Shown here one piece after another: positions 11,397 through 23,800 of a stretch of DNA of 64,000 nucleotides. Made by a program: the position numbers and the translations under genes. Below the pieces are notes generated by a model that saw only the letters and a program-made list of their open reading frames with translations, had not been told where the DNA came from and made no database searches. This DNA is from Colocasia esculenta (Eukaryota > Streptophyta > Magnoliopsida > Alismatales > Araceae), in NCBI GenBank assembly GCA_014218235.1, contig CM024764.1, positions 68,485,184 through 68,549,183 of the forward strand, written 5' to 3'. The stretch's first letter is position 1. Each line of letters starts with the position of its first letter.

Positions 11397-11400
11397 AGTG
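11381..11400 (-). repeat. CACTA 3' terminal inverted repeat
   Basis: The end reads ...TTTTTCTTGTAGTG on the plus strand, the complement of the 5' terminus, and is followed directly by the TGG target duplication. Confidence 0.93.
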
Positions 11401-11403
11401 TGG

Positions 11404-12995
11404 GTAAGGGTCCCGTTCGAGAGGTGCTTGAGAACATGTGTTGCTCCGGGGAAGACCACTCCTGCCAACAAGACCTTGACGGGCCCTGATGGGCCGTGAT
11501 GGGCCATGATGGGCTTGGGTGGCTGAGAATGACCACCACACATAGTTTTAATGCGCAAAAGTCAAGGCCCTATAATTGTCGCTTTTCTCTCTACCTCTCT
11601 TTTCTCTCTATGATCATCTCTATTAAAATTTGTCTTTTTGAAAATCTAAAATCTACTTTTTACATTTAATTGAGAACCAGAGAGAGATTCTAATAATTAG
11701 AATAAAAAAATCTATTTTTTCAACAATTTTTTTCAAACACTGTCTTAACTTCTATGGCCTCCACTCGGGTAAATTTGTTCAAAACATTTTGTCATCCTCT
11801 ACGAAACAGACCATTTTATTCATCCTCTTAAGAAGTCAGACAAATGTCCGGGGGCCCTCAGAAACTTGAAAGTGGTGCATCTGAAGAAGATATGTCCCTT
11901 CATTTAGGAGTGTTCATTGTTCAACTCGGTTTGAAAGGTTGTTCTTTTTCTTTCTTCATGCTGAACCAAACCAAGTTTGACAATCTAATCGGGCTTAAGA
12001 TTTTTTTATTCAAAGTTGATATTGATTTTTTTTACTTGAAATGATTTATTTTTCCCATATAATTCAATATTTGTAATATACATTAGAACATTGTCAAATT
12101 TATAATAAACCTAATAATTGCTCTTCTTAAGATGACTTCCTTTGCTTCTAATATTTTTATTTTTTAAAGTAAAACTCCACATCTCCGACTGAATCTAAGG
12201 GACGATTTTTGTGAAAAATAATTTTAAGCAGCGTTTAGGATTGATAGAGGGTAACACGATTTTATATGAAATAGAATTATGATACTGATGATTCCCCCAG
12301 ACATATCAGAGATTTGTGACGATAGATTTAAAAATCTGAACATGTTGTGTCTGCAAATCGATGACTCCGAAACGCTGCCTTAGTTATATATGAGAAAGAT
12401 CTATTACTTTTCAATGCATTTGTGGCGTTTTTAATTGGCCAATGCCATCCATTGTGCCTATATATCTACTCGGAGATCAAAAATACACTAAAAAAATAAA
12501 TTTCAGAAGTATAATAAATATTTCTTTTCAATGATATCATCAACATGTATGATTACGATGGTCTTGAGTGATTTAATAGTTAAAACTTTATATTATATAT
12601 TTTAGGTCTTAGATTTAAATCTTTACCCTCACATTTACCCACTAAAAAAAAGGATGGTCACTGATCATCACATAACTTGATTGAGCCTAAATTATTAGAT
12701 CTCACTAAAAATAAAACTCTATTATTTACCTTTATGAGCGACCTCAAGCTCCAGTGAAATCTTTTTTTCTTTAACTTTATCAGATCTCACATTCTAGTAC
12801 ATGCTATATTGTTGCCGCATTGTTTTAGTTCATATTATTACGTCGAGTTTTGGTACATGTTCGTATAAACTATAAGCTAATGAATGAATGGCTCAAAGAA
12901 AACCAAATAAATAAAAGCTATGCATCTAAATCACAGAGAAGAGTTCATTTGTTGGTCAAAATATTTGATTTTTTAATCATCTGATCAAAACTAGA
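11404..12995. other. Non-coding: end of LTR-like target, then AT-rich spacer
   Basis: The first about 160 bp continue the LTR-like sequence that the CACTA element split, with a short TGATGGGCC-type microrepeat at about 11479-11517. Beyond it the DNA is AT-rich with no gene, RNA or clear element. A degenerate MITE-like end (TAGGAGTGTTCATTG) occurs at about 11906. Confidence 0.5.
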
Positions 12996-13269
12996 AGGTG
13001 TTTCAGATGCAAAAATCCAAACACTCGGGGGTGTTAATTTACCAAGAAGAAGAAGAAAAGAGAAAGACTTTGTGCACTTCTCAAAGTGTAAATTTGACAT
13101 GTCATCTTGTATTTTTCTCTTTCTATTGGTGGAAAAGAGGAGAGAGATCAATGTGGCACCTTGATTCTTATCAATGAGAGAGGAAAAGTGCAAGATGATA
13201 TGACATTTTTGTACTTTGAAAAATGCACAAAATCTTTCTAGAAGAAAAAAAAAAGTGAGGTGTTCAGAT
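12996..13269. mobile_element. Hairpin-type MITE-like element
   Basis: Imperfect inverted arms (about 13060-13125 and 13175-13250) share ACTTTGTGCACTT...CAAAGT, TGACATGTCATCTTG and TTTTCTCT in opposite orientation. The unit is bounded by near-identical direct repeats AGGTGTTTCAGAT (12996-13008) and AGGTGTTCAGAT (13258-13269), which may be a target duplication or element ends. It has no coding capacity. Confidence 0.5.
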
Positions 13270-14790
13270 TTCGGTTTAAAGACTCCAAACCGGAAATGGG
13301 ACCCGACCCGAACCGTGACACATGTCGGGTTCCCATTAGCAAACCATGAACCCGATCAAGGACTCGTCGACCTCCAGTCCCCCAACCCCCCCACCCAAGT
13401 CGCCCCGTGCCTGCTCTCCGCCGCCCACTGCAACCCTAAACCCTTGGCTCCTTGGTGGCGGACCGGCTAGGTGGCGACTCAGGCGAAGGCAAGGACTCTA
13501 GCGAGCTGGGTGGCCTTCGCGTTGGCGAAGCAGTGAAGCGGCAAGCCGGCGACGTCTCCTCTGCTGAGATCTCCGGGCGGCGGAGTCGCAGACGAGGCAG
13601 AGGTGCTTCCTTGCAGCCCTGCTGACATCTCCAGAGAACGGCGAGGCGGCGACGTTGGTGTGGGGCCACGACTGATCTCCCGTGATCTTCTTTTCACAGC
13701 TTTGATTTTACTTTATCTTCCCATAACGATGTTTGCGAATGTGGAGGATCCTGTTGAGAGGTCCCAAACGGCTTGGTTACACCTGTCCACTCTCACCAGT
13801 AGCAGACCCTCTTCCGTGCCTCGCGCCCATCCCAAGATTTGGTGCTCGAGACGCCTTATACGGTTTTTGATGATGCATTCTGGTGCTTTGGGTGGGACCA
13901 TGATACTCAGTGATCCTAATGGGGGAAAACATTTACATCCATGTTGTATGATATCATATGTCTACCTGCCTTATGAGGAAGTTTTAAAAAAAACTGGAGA
14001 ACTAGATTTCAGAAGCGGCAATGCATGTTATAAGTCTTTTCTTCCGATTGCTTTATTCAGATATTGGCCATCTTCGTATTCGAATTTCCGGTATGTAATT
14101 TGTAGCCGGAGTTGCAGCGGGGTTACAACCTCACATTGTAGCTCTCCGCATTTGAATGTGTTCATGATCTGTTCAATATTCCCTTGTACTAGAGTTCTTA
14201 CCATCCTTTGTAGCTTGTGTATTGTTCTACCAGTTTATTGTTACTGGGCTGTATTTCTTTGATGCTACAAAATTACAAATGACAGGATTTTGAATCATTT
14301 ATCATGTTCAACTCTTAAGAAAAGCCCAAACGCCCATGACCCGACTAAGATAATAAGAAAAGCCCAAAAGTGAAGAGTCAAAACTGAAAACGTAAGAAAA
14401 TCCGAAAAGTCTAAACCGAATTAAATGAACCTAATCAAACCAAAATTCTTTTTTGGGTTCATTTCGGTTCACCAACTCAGTCGGTGTCTGGGTTAAGTAA
14501 AAAACAAAGTGGGCTGAACTAGGCCAAACCGACCATTGTTCAACCCTACCTGGCACTGTCGTGGAAGGATGGGTCAGATTCGCCCAGGAATTGCCCTAGG
14601 CCGATCCTTGCACTTCTGTATGTATTGTGCAGATCTCCTTCCCTTCCATCGAACACTATGTTTGTAACTTTCTGGCCTTGTTGATTTTTGCCTCTAGCGG
14701 TACTCTTAACTCCCTCTATACGCCCGATCACAGGAGTGTGTGAAGAGAATGAAGGCATTGTAAGATATTTTGGACTATGGAACTATCTGA
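13270..14790 (+). other. Region upstream of CCT2; promoter/leader, no assignable gene
   Basis: 13340-13690 is CG-rich and looks like a transcribed leader or first exon. A 219-codon open frame at 13603-14262 matches nothing I recognise, and its second half has AT-rich, non-coding character, so I do not call it a gene. 14290-14545 contains purine-rich repeats and CGGTT/AACCG motifs of a degraded element. This region probably holds the CCT2 promoter and a 5' untranslated exon, but no TATA box or start site can be fixed. Confidence 0.35.
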
Positions 14791-14882
14791 ATGTGTTGCC
14801 ACTTTGTTGATGTGAATCTTCTGCTTGTGCAGCAGTCAGTCTGTTGTGGTGATATAGAGCGACCTTGTTGGAAGTTTCAGCC

Positions 14883-17800
14883 ATGGCGGTATGGATGTTG
14901 CTTCATTCTCTACTTCAAATTCTTTAATCTTATTCTTCATTTACATTTTTTTTTCCTCTCATTTCCAGATTGAGAGGCTCCTAAAGAATGAAGCCACTGA
15001 GGAGAAAGGAGAACGAGCCAGAATGGTAAAAGTGACTCTATGCATTTCCCACCGAACTTGTTGACCTAGTTTGTTAGTGAGAGGTTTTTCTCATTTTTTT
15101 TTTCTCATATTTGATCATTAAGCATAAAAAGAAATTTAACTTACGTTCAACTTAACTTAATGGCTATTACATCTTGGATGGATAATGCAGAGCTCATCAA
15201 TCCATGGCACAAATGGTGATTGATTGCTTCTTCTAATTTTTTGTTATCATTTTTTTCTCTAATGACATAACTGGAGATTGCTTCTAGCTAATTTATACAT
15301 GTTAGTAATATGAATTTATCGTAATAAGACCTTGTCAGTTTCTGGGTCTTGGGGTGCATGTTTATGCATTCCCCACCCTGGCTTGTGGAAGCTTACAAAG
15401 TAGGCTAAGGAAACTCTTTACAGCTTGAAAGATGATGTATTTTTCTGTCCTGTGTTTATATGACAAATTGTAATTAGATTATGTGATTGGTCAAACTTTT
15501 ATTATCAAACAATGTATGGGCTTAGATATAGGGACTAAAATGGTATTATGCAATTCTCTTGATGTCAGGTCAATTCTTAGTACTATGAACTCTTTCTGCC
15601 ATGTTTGATGGTAGCAAAATCAGGGATTGAAGCAAATTAGATAGTGTAATCTACATTGTTCAACATTAGGTAACTTCATTAAGCTCAGCCAATAATGAGT
15701 AAGCATAAATGGTTGCCCAGAAAGGTGAAAGAAAGTTGCTCCAAAACTACTCTCAAGTAATTGTAGGTAGAATTTGTCACATGTTGAGATACACCTATTT
15801 GCATACTCAGGCACGATCAAATGGTAGTTTAGCATACCGACAATGTATTGTTTGACAAAGATCATGTACCTAACTAAGATGTTGTATTAATGCTGTTTGT
15901 TTTAGCATACTTATCTTTCTTATTCTTTTTCTTTCCTGTTCAAATCTGTTGTCTTGTATATTTAATTTTAGCTTTATCTCAATGTTATTTTCCCCATTTT
16001 TTATAGGCGTCCTTTGTCGGTGCTATGGCAATTGCTGATTTGGTTAAAACTACTTTAGGCCCAAAAGGAATGGTAACTGCTGATTCAAGTTTTGATTGTC
16101 CTATGGTTTTGCATAATTGATTGCTCTTTAATCTGGTGACCATGTTTTATAGGATAAAATCTTGCAATCAACTGGTCGAGGACGTAGTGTGACAGTCACG
16201 AACGATGGTGCCACTATCTTAAAGTCACTTCACATTGATAATCCAGCTGCTAAGGTTCTTGTTGGTATCCATGGCTAGTTGGTCCTTTTATCTAGACTGT
16301 TGTTTTGACTTTTGAAGTTTAAGTATTATTCACTCTACAAACTTGTGAGGAGGATGGTGCAGGCTCTTCCTTGGATGTCTTTTTTTTGTGGTTTGAGTGT
16401 TTTGCATGTTTACTCTATAAGCAGCTTCTTACAATGTGATCTAAAAACTGTAAGTTCCTTATAAGAATCAGACATTTCAAAAGTTCAAGATGACGAAGTC
16501 GGTGATGGGACAACATCGGTTGTTGTTTTGGCTGGAGAGCTTTTGAGGGAAGCTGAAAAGTTGATTATGGCAAAGATTCATCCCATGACTATAATTGCAG
16601 GTCTGTTTGATACTTTAACTGCGTATTTAAGCTTCTTGATGAATCTTCTGAATGGGTGCAAAACCCCATCATTTGTGCGATCTACTTCTTTGTTTTGTTT
16701 GCCATTGCCTCGGTGGCCCTTAATTTGGAAGTATGATATGGTGATATAATCTGTATGTCATTTTGTTATCCTTAGTCCTAACTCACTCATGTTTTTTAGG
16801 GATAAAATTTATAGTTTTTTGTTAAACATCTTATCGGATTGGCTTGCTGGTTTTCTTACTAATTGGTTTATTTAAATGTTTATAACTTGTTTGAGAGTTT
16901 ATGAAAATATGATTAGTTCTAAACTATCAGGTTATCGTATGGCTGCTGAATGTGCAAGAAATGCTTTGTTACGGAGGACCATGGATAACAAACAGGATCC
17001 AGGTATTGATCAAAGAATGCAGTATTTCTTCAGGTTGATTGAACAGGGTTTATTATGAAGCAGCTAAGACAATGCATCTCTCTACATCTTGCATTTTGAT
17101 CCTTCTGTAAAAGTAACCATGCTAACACTATCTTAATGTTCCATGAGCATTTAGAGTTTATGCTTCACTTATATTTTGCAAATACTGCTCATGTGCATGT
17201 TGTTTCCCATCGCTAGAAATGCTCAATGCTCACTGTTTAAGATGCATTGTTTCCCTTCTGCGTAATGTAGAGAAGTTCAGGGCAGATTTGCTAAAGATTG
17301 CTATTACAACCTTGAGTTCAAAGATTCTCTCTCAGGACAAGGAGCACTTTGCAAAACTTGCTGTGGATGCTGTTATGAGACTTAAGGTAATAATTTCAGT
17401 TCATATGAACATTGTTATTGTGTAGGCATCTTCATTGTTCTTTCTGTAATAGATGTAGAATGAGAGGTGAAATAGATGAAGTGTCTGTGTTGAGATATAA
17501 TAAGCTGATGCCGTTTCACTTAGAAATGTTTTTTCTCATTTGGAATCCCCTCTTGACAGAGTCTCTCTCATCTTGAGGGAGGCAAAATTCTCCATATATT
17601 TATATTCTTGGAAGAGCTGGGTCTCCTAAAGGTTAACGGCTGATCAATTCCTTGGCAAACATTCCTCTTCAAGATCTAAAAAAAAAAATATCTGAAAATA
17701 CTTCTTGAACCTGTTAATCTCTATGGCTATGCAGTTCAAACTACAGGTGGTGATACTGCAAGCCACCAATTTCTCCTAATGGGGCATGGGATTCTTCGCC

Positions 17801-20800
17801 ATTCCTCACTTGCCTTGCTCTTGTTTTGGTGCCATGTGAACTGAAACATTGGACACATGGGTGGTCTACCAATTTTTCATGGATACCCCATACATATATG
17901 TATGTGTGTGTGTGTGTAAGTCTCTTTTCATTACCAGAATTCTGAAACAATTGCTTAAAGCAGAAACTTTCCTAGTCCTGTCCCTCCAATTACTTGTTTA
18001 CGGTCCCTCCAACAATTCATAATCTCTCCCCTTCACATTGCAATCCTTTTTTCCCTTAATATTATTTTGTTTTATCAGGATTCATCATCATCATCAGAGC
18101 CTTATCCCATTATTTGGAGTCAGCTACATGAATTCATTTCCGCCAAAAATTTCTATCAAGTGCTATAGTCATGTTTAAACTCAAGAAGTCCAAGTCTTTC
18201 CTAATAACATCCCACCATCTCATTTTAGGCCTTCCCCTAGCTCTTTTACTGGTATCCACTAAGAATTTGTCACATCTTTTAACCGGCGCCGAGTTAGGGC
18301 GACGGGGCAGGTGTCCAAACTACCTAAGTTTATTTTCTCTCATTTTTCTATCAATTGTAGCTATCCCCAAATCCTCATGGAAGCGCTCATTCCTAATCTT
18401 ATCTTTCTTAGTCTTACCACACATCCATCTCAGCATCCTCATCTCTGCCACACATATTTTGTTAATATATTCATTTCGCACCGCCCAACACTCGGTATCA
18501 TATAATAAAGCAGGTCTCACTGCCGTTCTATAAAATTTTCCTTTAAGTTTCACTAGTATACGATGATTGTAGAGGACTCCTGATACACTTCTCCATTTTT
18601 GCCAACATGCCTTAATGCTCTGTGCTACATCATCATAAATCTCCCCATTCTCTTTGATGATAGACCCCAAGTATCGAAAGCTACTACTTTTAGGAATGTC
18701 TTGTCCATCAATTTGAACCATATCTTCCTGTAACACCCTCTTATTATTATAATTACAATGCATAAATTTTGACTTACTCCTACTGATTTTAAAACATTTA
18801 GATTCCAAGGTATGTCTCCAACTTTCTAGCTTAGCATTTAAACCATCAATACTCTGATCAATTAAGACAATATCATTCGCAAATAACATACACCAAGGGA
18901 TATCATCATGTAATTGCTTAGTTACTTCGTCTATAACCAGAGCAAAGAGATACGGGCTTAGAGCAGAACTTTGATGCAAACCTACTATGACTGAAAATTC
19001 ACAAGTCTCTCCAGCAATAGTTCTCACACTAGTAGTGGCACTCTCATACATATCCTGGATCAAGTCAATATATCCTTGAGAAACTCTCTTTTTTGTTAAT
19101 ATCCATCAAATCAAATCTCTCGGTACTCGATCATATGTCTTCTCCAAATCAAGAAAAACCATATATAAATCTGTTCTCATCTCTCTATACTTCTCCATTA
19201 ACTGTCGTAATAAGAAAATAACTTCTGTAGTAGATCTACTTGGCATAAAACCAAACTGATTTTCTGATATCGTAGTCATACATCGCATTCGTTGCTCGAT
19301 TACTCTTTCCCAAAATTTCATAGTGTGACTCATAAGCTTAATTCCACAGTAATTATTACTGTTTTGAATATCCCCTTGCGTTTTTATAAAAGGAACCACG
19401 ACATTTTTTCTTCATTCTTCTGGCATTCTTCGTTCCTTCAAAATTTTATTAAAAATTTTAGTTAACCACTTAATATCAATGTCTCCTAAAGCTTTCCACA
19501 CTTCAATAGGTATGTCATCTAGTCCCAAGGTCTTGCCCAATTTCATTTTTCCTAAAACATCACCCACTTCTGACATCTTAATACGCTTGAAATATTGATA
19601 TTTATCACATTTTGTTGACTAATGATTCTCTTCTAAAGGGACATCCTTAAAGCAATCTTCATTAAGTAATTTCTAAAATAGTTACACCATCTCTCTTTAA
19701 CCTCTAGATCCTTACTAAAACATTTTGATCTTCATCCTTAATGCAATGAACATGATCTAGATCTTTACTTTTCTTTTCTCTTAATTTAACTAGTTTAAAT
19801 ATATCTTTTTCATCCTCTCGGATTCCTAATTTATTATATAATTCTTCAAATGCTTTTGATTGAGCTTCACTAACTATTCCTTTAGCCCTCTTTTTAGTTT
19901 TTTTATAAGCTTCTAAAGTTTGACTATTTTTGTTACTTTGCCAAGCCTTAAAACAATCTCTTTTAACTGTAATAGTATTTTTGAATTTCCTCACTTCACC
20001 ACCATGTCTCTGTTTCTACATTCGTTTTGCCTTTAGATTCACTTAAGAGTTGTTTTGCTACATTCTTTATACAATTTGCAACATTATTCCACATTACATT
20101 AGCTTCCTGGTTTAAATTCCAAAATTTTTTTTTACTAAATAATTTTTAAATGTTTTCAAATTTTTTACTTTTCAAATTCCACCACTTAATCTTAGAGTAA
20201 TTATTTATGATGGTTTTTCTTTTAAATTTTGGGATAAGGACATCTATTACTAGTAACCTATGTTGTGGGGCTAAACTCTCTTTAGGGATAACTTTGTAAT
20301 CTTTACAAAACTCTATCAGTCTTTCTAATAAGAAAATAATCAATTTTAACTCTTATGTGTACCACTCTTATATGTTATTAGGTGTTTGTTTCTCTTCTTA
20401 AAGAAGGTATTAGCAATTATTAGATCATAGGCCATAAAATTAAGAATACTAGTGCCCATGTCATTTCTCTCGCCAAAGCCAAATCCTCCATGAATCTTTT
20501 CATATCATCTATTATTTTTACCCATATGGCTATTAAGATCCCCACCAATAAAGATTTTCTCTTCACTAGAGATATTTTGGATCAATCTATCAATAGCCTC
20601 CCAAAATTGCTTCTTAATGCTCTTTTCTAAACCCACTTGTGGTGCATATGCACTAACTACATTCATAGTAACCTCACCTACAATAAGTTTTATCAAAATA
20701 AGTCTATCCCTCAATCTATTAACTTCTACCACTTTCTCTTTTAAGTCTTTGTCTATTATTATAGCCACACCATTTCTAGAGTTATTAGTTCCTGTATACC

Positions 20801-23800
20801 TAATTTTATAACCATCAATATCTTTATGGGGTGTTTGATTGCAGTTTTTTATCTCTTTTTTCTCTAAAATTTAAAAAGAGAGAGATCAAATAGTGAGACA
20901 TGTTTGGTAAGTAATTTTTTTTTTAGGAAAGAACTTTTGTCCTGTGTAAATCTCTCTAAAAAAAAATAAGTACCAACTTGTTTTTTATTTTAAAAACACA
21001 AAGTCTCTCCCACAAAACCCCCACCCCTCCCCCCAAACCCAGCCCACCCGTCACCACCCCTGCGGCCTCCCCTCCCCTCCCCCGTCGGCGACCACCCCAC
21101 CCCCACCCCCCGCAGCTTCGCCCCCCCTGCGTCCCCCCCTCCTCCCCCCCTCCCCCAGCACCGGCGCCCCCCCTCCCCTCCCCCGCCGGCCACCCCCACC
21201 CCCCGCAGCTTCGCCCCCTTTGCGTCCCCCGCTCCTCCCCCCCCCCCCCCACCCACACCCGCACCCCCTTGCCCCTCCCCCCGCCGCCCACCCCCACCCA
21301 ACATCGGCGCCCCCCCTCCCCTCCCCCGCCGGCCACCCCACCCCCCCGCAGCTTCCCGTCTCCCCCCCCCTTCCTGTCTCCCCCCCCAACCCGCCGGCGT
21401 CCCCCCTGTCGGCCCGTCGGCGTCCCCCCCCTCCTTTTCCGGCGCCCCCCCTTGCCAGCTCACCCCCCCCCTCCTTCGCAGCGCCTCCCCCCCCTTTGCA
21501 CTGCCCCTCCCCCGCCTAGCTCCCCCCCCTCCGGCAGCCCCCCACCTGCCCACAGGAGCTCCCACCCCCCTCCTCTTCCTTCCGGCGCCCCCCCTTGCCG
21601 CTCGCACCCCCCCTCCTTCCCGGCGCCCTCCCCCCCCCCTACCGGCCCGGCCGGCGTCCCCCCCCCCCCCCTCTCCTTTCCGCCGCCCCCCTTGCGCCCC
21701 CCTTGCCGGCTCGCCCCCCCCCTCCTTCCCGGCGCCTCCCCCCCCCCCCCCTCCCCTGCCGGCCCGGCCGGCCCCCCCCCCCCCCCCTGCACTGCCCCCC
21801 CCCCCGCCTAGCTCCCCCCCCCCCCCCTCCCCCCCCCCACCGCCCTGCGCCCCCCCTCCCACAAGTCCCACTCCCCTCCCAAACACGTCAACATAAATTT
21901 TAAAATTTTTGATTTTTTTACCAAACAGATAACATCATATTTTTATAACTTTAAATTTAAAGTTAAAAGAGAATTCAACTTCATTTTTTAGATAGAAATA
22001 GTTTTCTTTTTTAAATTGCTCCCAAACACCCTATTAGCTTTAGATCCTTTCCACCTAGTTTCTTGTAGACATGTTATGCTAACCCTCCTATCCGTCGTTA
22101 ACTTAACCAACACTAAACTCTTGCCCGTTAAGGTTCCTATATTCTAAGTAGCTAGACAGATCTTATGTTTTTGGACTAACTTTCTTACCCGTGTTCGTCC
22201 AACCCCACACGAGAACCCTTGCCTACTTGACACCGCAATCGGGCGCCATTGTGGCGCGTCGCTTCTTGGGAACACCCTAACCAACCCTTGCTCATTTATC
22301 ATTCCATCCGGGTTCCGATGTAACACGTCGCTTCCAGAGAACGCCCTAGCTTTAGCACAAATATTTAGATCAGAATTCATGTAAGGATTTGACATTGTTT
22401 TATCATGATTCTGCAGCAGAAAGTTCAATGTCTTTTGTTGCTTCTTTCTCTGCAATACCTGACAAGCCAAGCATAATTTTTCTTTTGTCATGCTGTTTGT
22501 AGGGAAGCACAAATTTGGAGGCCATTCAGATCATCAAGAAAGCTGGGGGGTCCTTAAGTGATTCATTTCTAGATGAAGGGTAAGTGTGCAGTTTTAGAGG
22601 TTCTTAGTTTGTGAAAAGAATCAGTTTCAGAGGTTCTTATCATGTGTCTTCTTCCATAGTTTGAAAATATGTTTGGGATGATTGACTAGCCGTTGTCTGT
22701 TATTGGTTGACTGTTCATTTCCTTCTTTATTTTTGAGAAATCTATAACAAGTTTATTGTGTGGTTCTATATGTGTGATTTTTTTGTTGGCTCTGTTCATT
22801 TATTTTTCATTAGTGCTTGTTGCCTTTTGGCACCGAGTGATCTTTCAATTATTCCACTGCAGTTTTATTCTCGACAAGAAAATAGGGATTGGTCAACCCA
22901 AGCGGATCGAAAATGCAAAGATTTTAGTTGCAAATACAGCAATGGATACTGACAAAGTCAAGATCTATGGTGCTCGTGTTCGTGTGGACTCCATGGCTAA
23001 GGTGGCACAAATTGAAGCAGCTGAAAAGGAGAAGATGAGAGAGAAAGTGCAAAAGATTGTTGCTCATGGAATTAACTGTTTTGTCAATCGTCAGCTGATT
23101 TACAACTTTCCAGAGGAGCTTTTTGCAGATGCAGGAATTCTTGCCATTGAGCATGCTGATTTTGATGGGATTGAACGGCTTGCTTTGGTAACTGGTGGTG
23201 AAATTGCATCCACTTTTGATAATCCTGAGTCTGTTAAACTTGGTCATTGCAAACTTATTGAGGAAATCATGATTGGGGAGGACAAGTTGATTCATTTCTC
23301 TGGAGTCGAAATGGGCCAGGCATGCACAATAGTTCTAAGAGGTGCAAGGTAAATCCTTCTGTAAAATACGTATGTATGCATTTACATCTATAATGCGACA
23401 AGACCATCCTACTGAACCTGCATTTTCTCTACAGCTGTGTGTGTCGCTTGTCAGTGGTTACTGGGAGCTAGTTGCATTGTAGCAGTCGTGATATATATTG
23501 TAGAATGTATTTATGTGTATGTGATGTGTATATATCCTTAAGTTTTGGGAGTTGGAATCTTGATTCTTGCTATTACTGAATTCTTAATTTGAATCCTTAA
23601 TTTGTCTACACAGCTGGTTTTATTGTTTTCATGATTTTCTTAGTTTTAGGATATGCATATTACTTAATCCCTGTTATAAGATAAGTTACATCTATTCAGG
23701 CACTTCCATAAATCTTTAATCGTTCTTCATGCGGAGATGACAGCATTTTTCTCCAAGGATTGAGTGAGATCGGTTTTCACATGGTAATGCCACTTTGCTT

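Larger units (their letters stand above)
571..11400 (+). mobile_element. Complete CACTA (En/Spm) DNA transposon
   Basis: The 10.8-kb element starts CACTACAAGAAAA and ends with the complement TTTTCTTGTAGTG. The termini agree at 18 of 20 positions. It is flanked by identical TGG triplets (568-570 and 11401-11403), the 3-bp target duplication expected of the CACTA superfamily. Both ends carry dense short subterminal motifs, and between them lie a TNPD/TNP2-type transposase gene and a TNPA-like gene on the plus strand. All deduced splice junctions are GT-AG and both spliced frames are open, so it may be autonomous. Its 5' third holds an older LINE remnant and a large hairpin. Confidence 0.95.
18084..22394 (-). 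mobile_element. RTE-type LINE in CCT2 intron 7, antisense, degenerate
   Basis: Flanked by a 17-bp target duplication with one mismatch, TTGTTTTATCAGGATTC (18067-18083) and TTGTTTTATCATGATTC (22395-22411). Minus-strand fragments run in order: an endonuclease segment with VVSAYAPQ and GGDLNSH (20505-20768), a linker (19704-19994), RT fingers with ENQFGFMPSRS (19106-19399), then RT palm and thumb with ALSPYLF (18320-19063). The catalytic FADD box reads FAND and several stops and shifts separate the pieces, so it is inactive. The 3' end has a (TGA/ATG)n-like tail (about 18082-18096), typical of RTE elements. Without the nested insert it is about 3.1 kb, close to full length. Confidence 0.9.

Noticed and set aside
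13603..14262. 219-codon open frame upstream of CCT2
   Set aside because: No recognisable domain; the second half has non-coding composition and strange Cys/Ser runs.
11906..14545. One large element between TAGGAGTGTTCATTG and ATTGTTCAACCCTA
   Set aside because: The two ends are only loosely alike, and the space between holds a separate MITE and CG-rich sequence; no target duplication seen.
15191..15214. Possible extra CCT2 exon after GCAG at about 15190
   Set aside because: Plant CCT2 proteins join ...GERARM directly to ASFVG; an insert here would break the family alignment and the 527-codon length.
18320..19063. Functional reverse transcriptase gene
   Set aside because: Part of a broken RTE LINE; the active-site FADD reads FAND and the frame is split into several pieces.
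20978..21903. Long Pro-rich and Gly-rich open frames on both strands
   Set aside because: They arise from C/G homopolymer-like DNA that lacks stops in every frame; no domain and no codon pattern.
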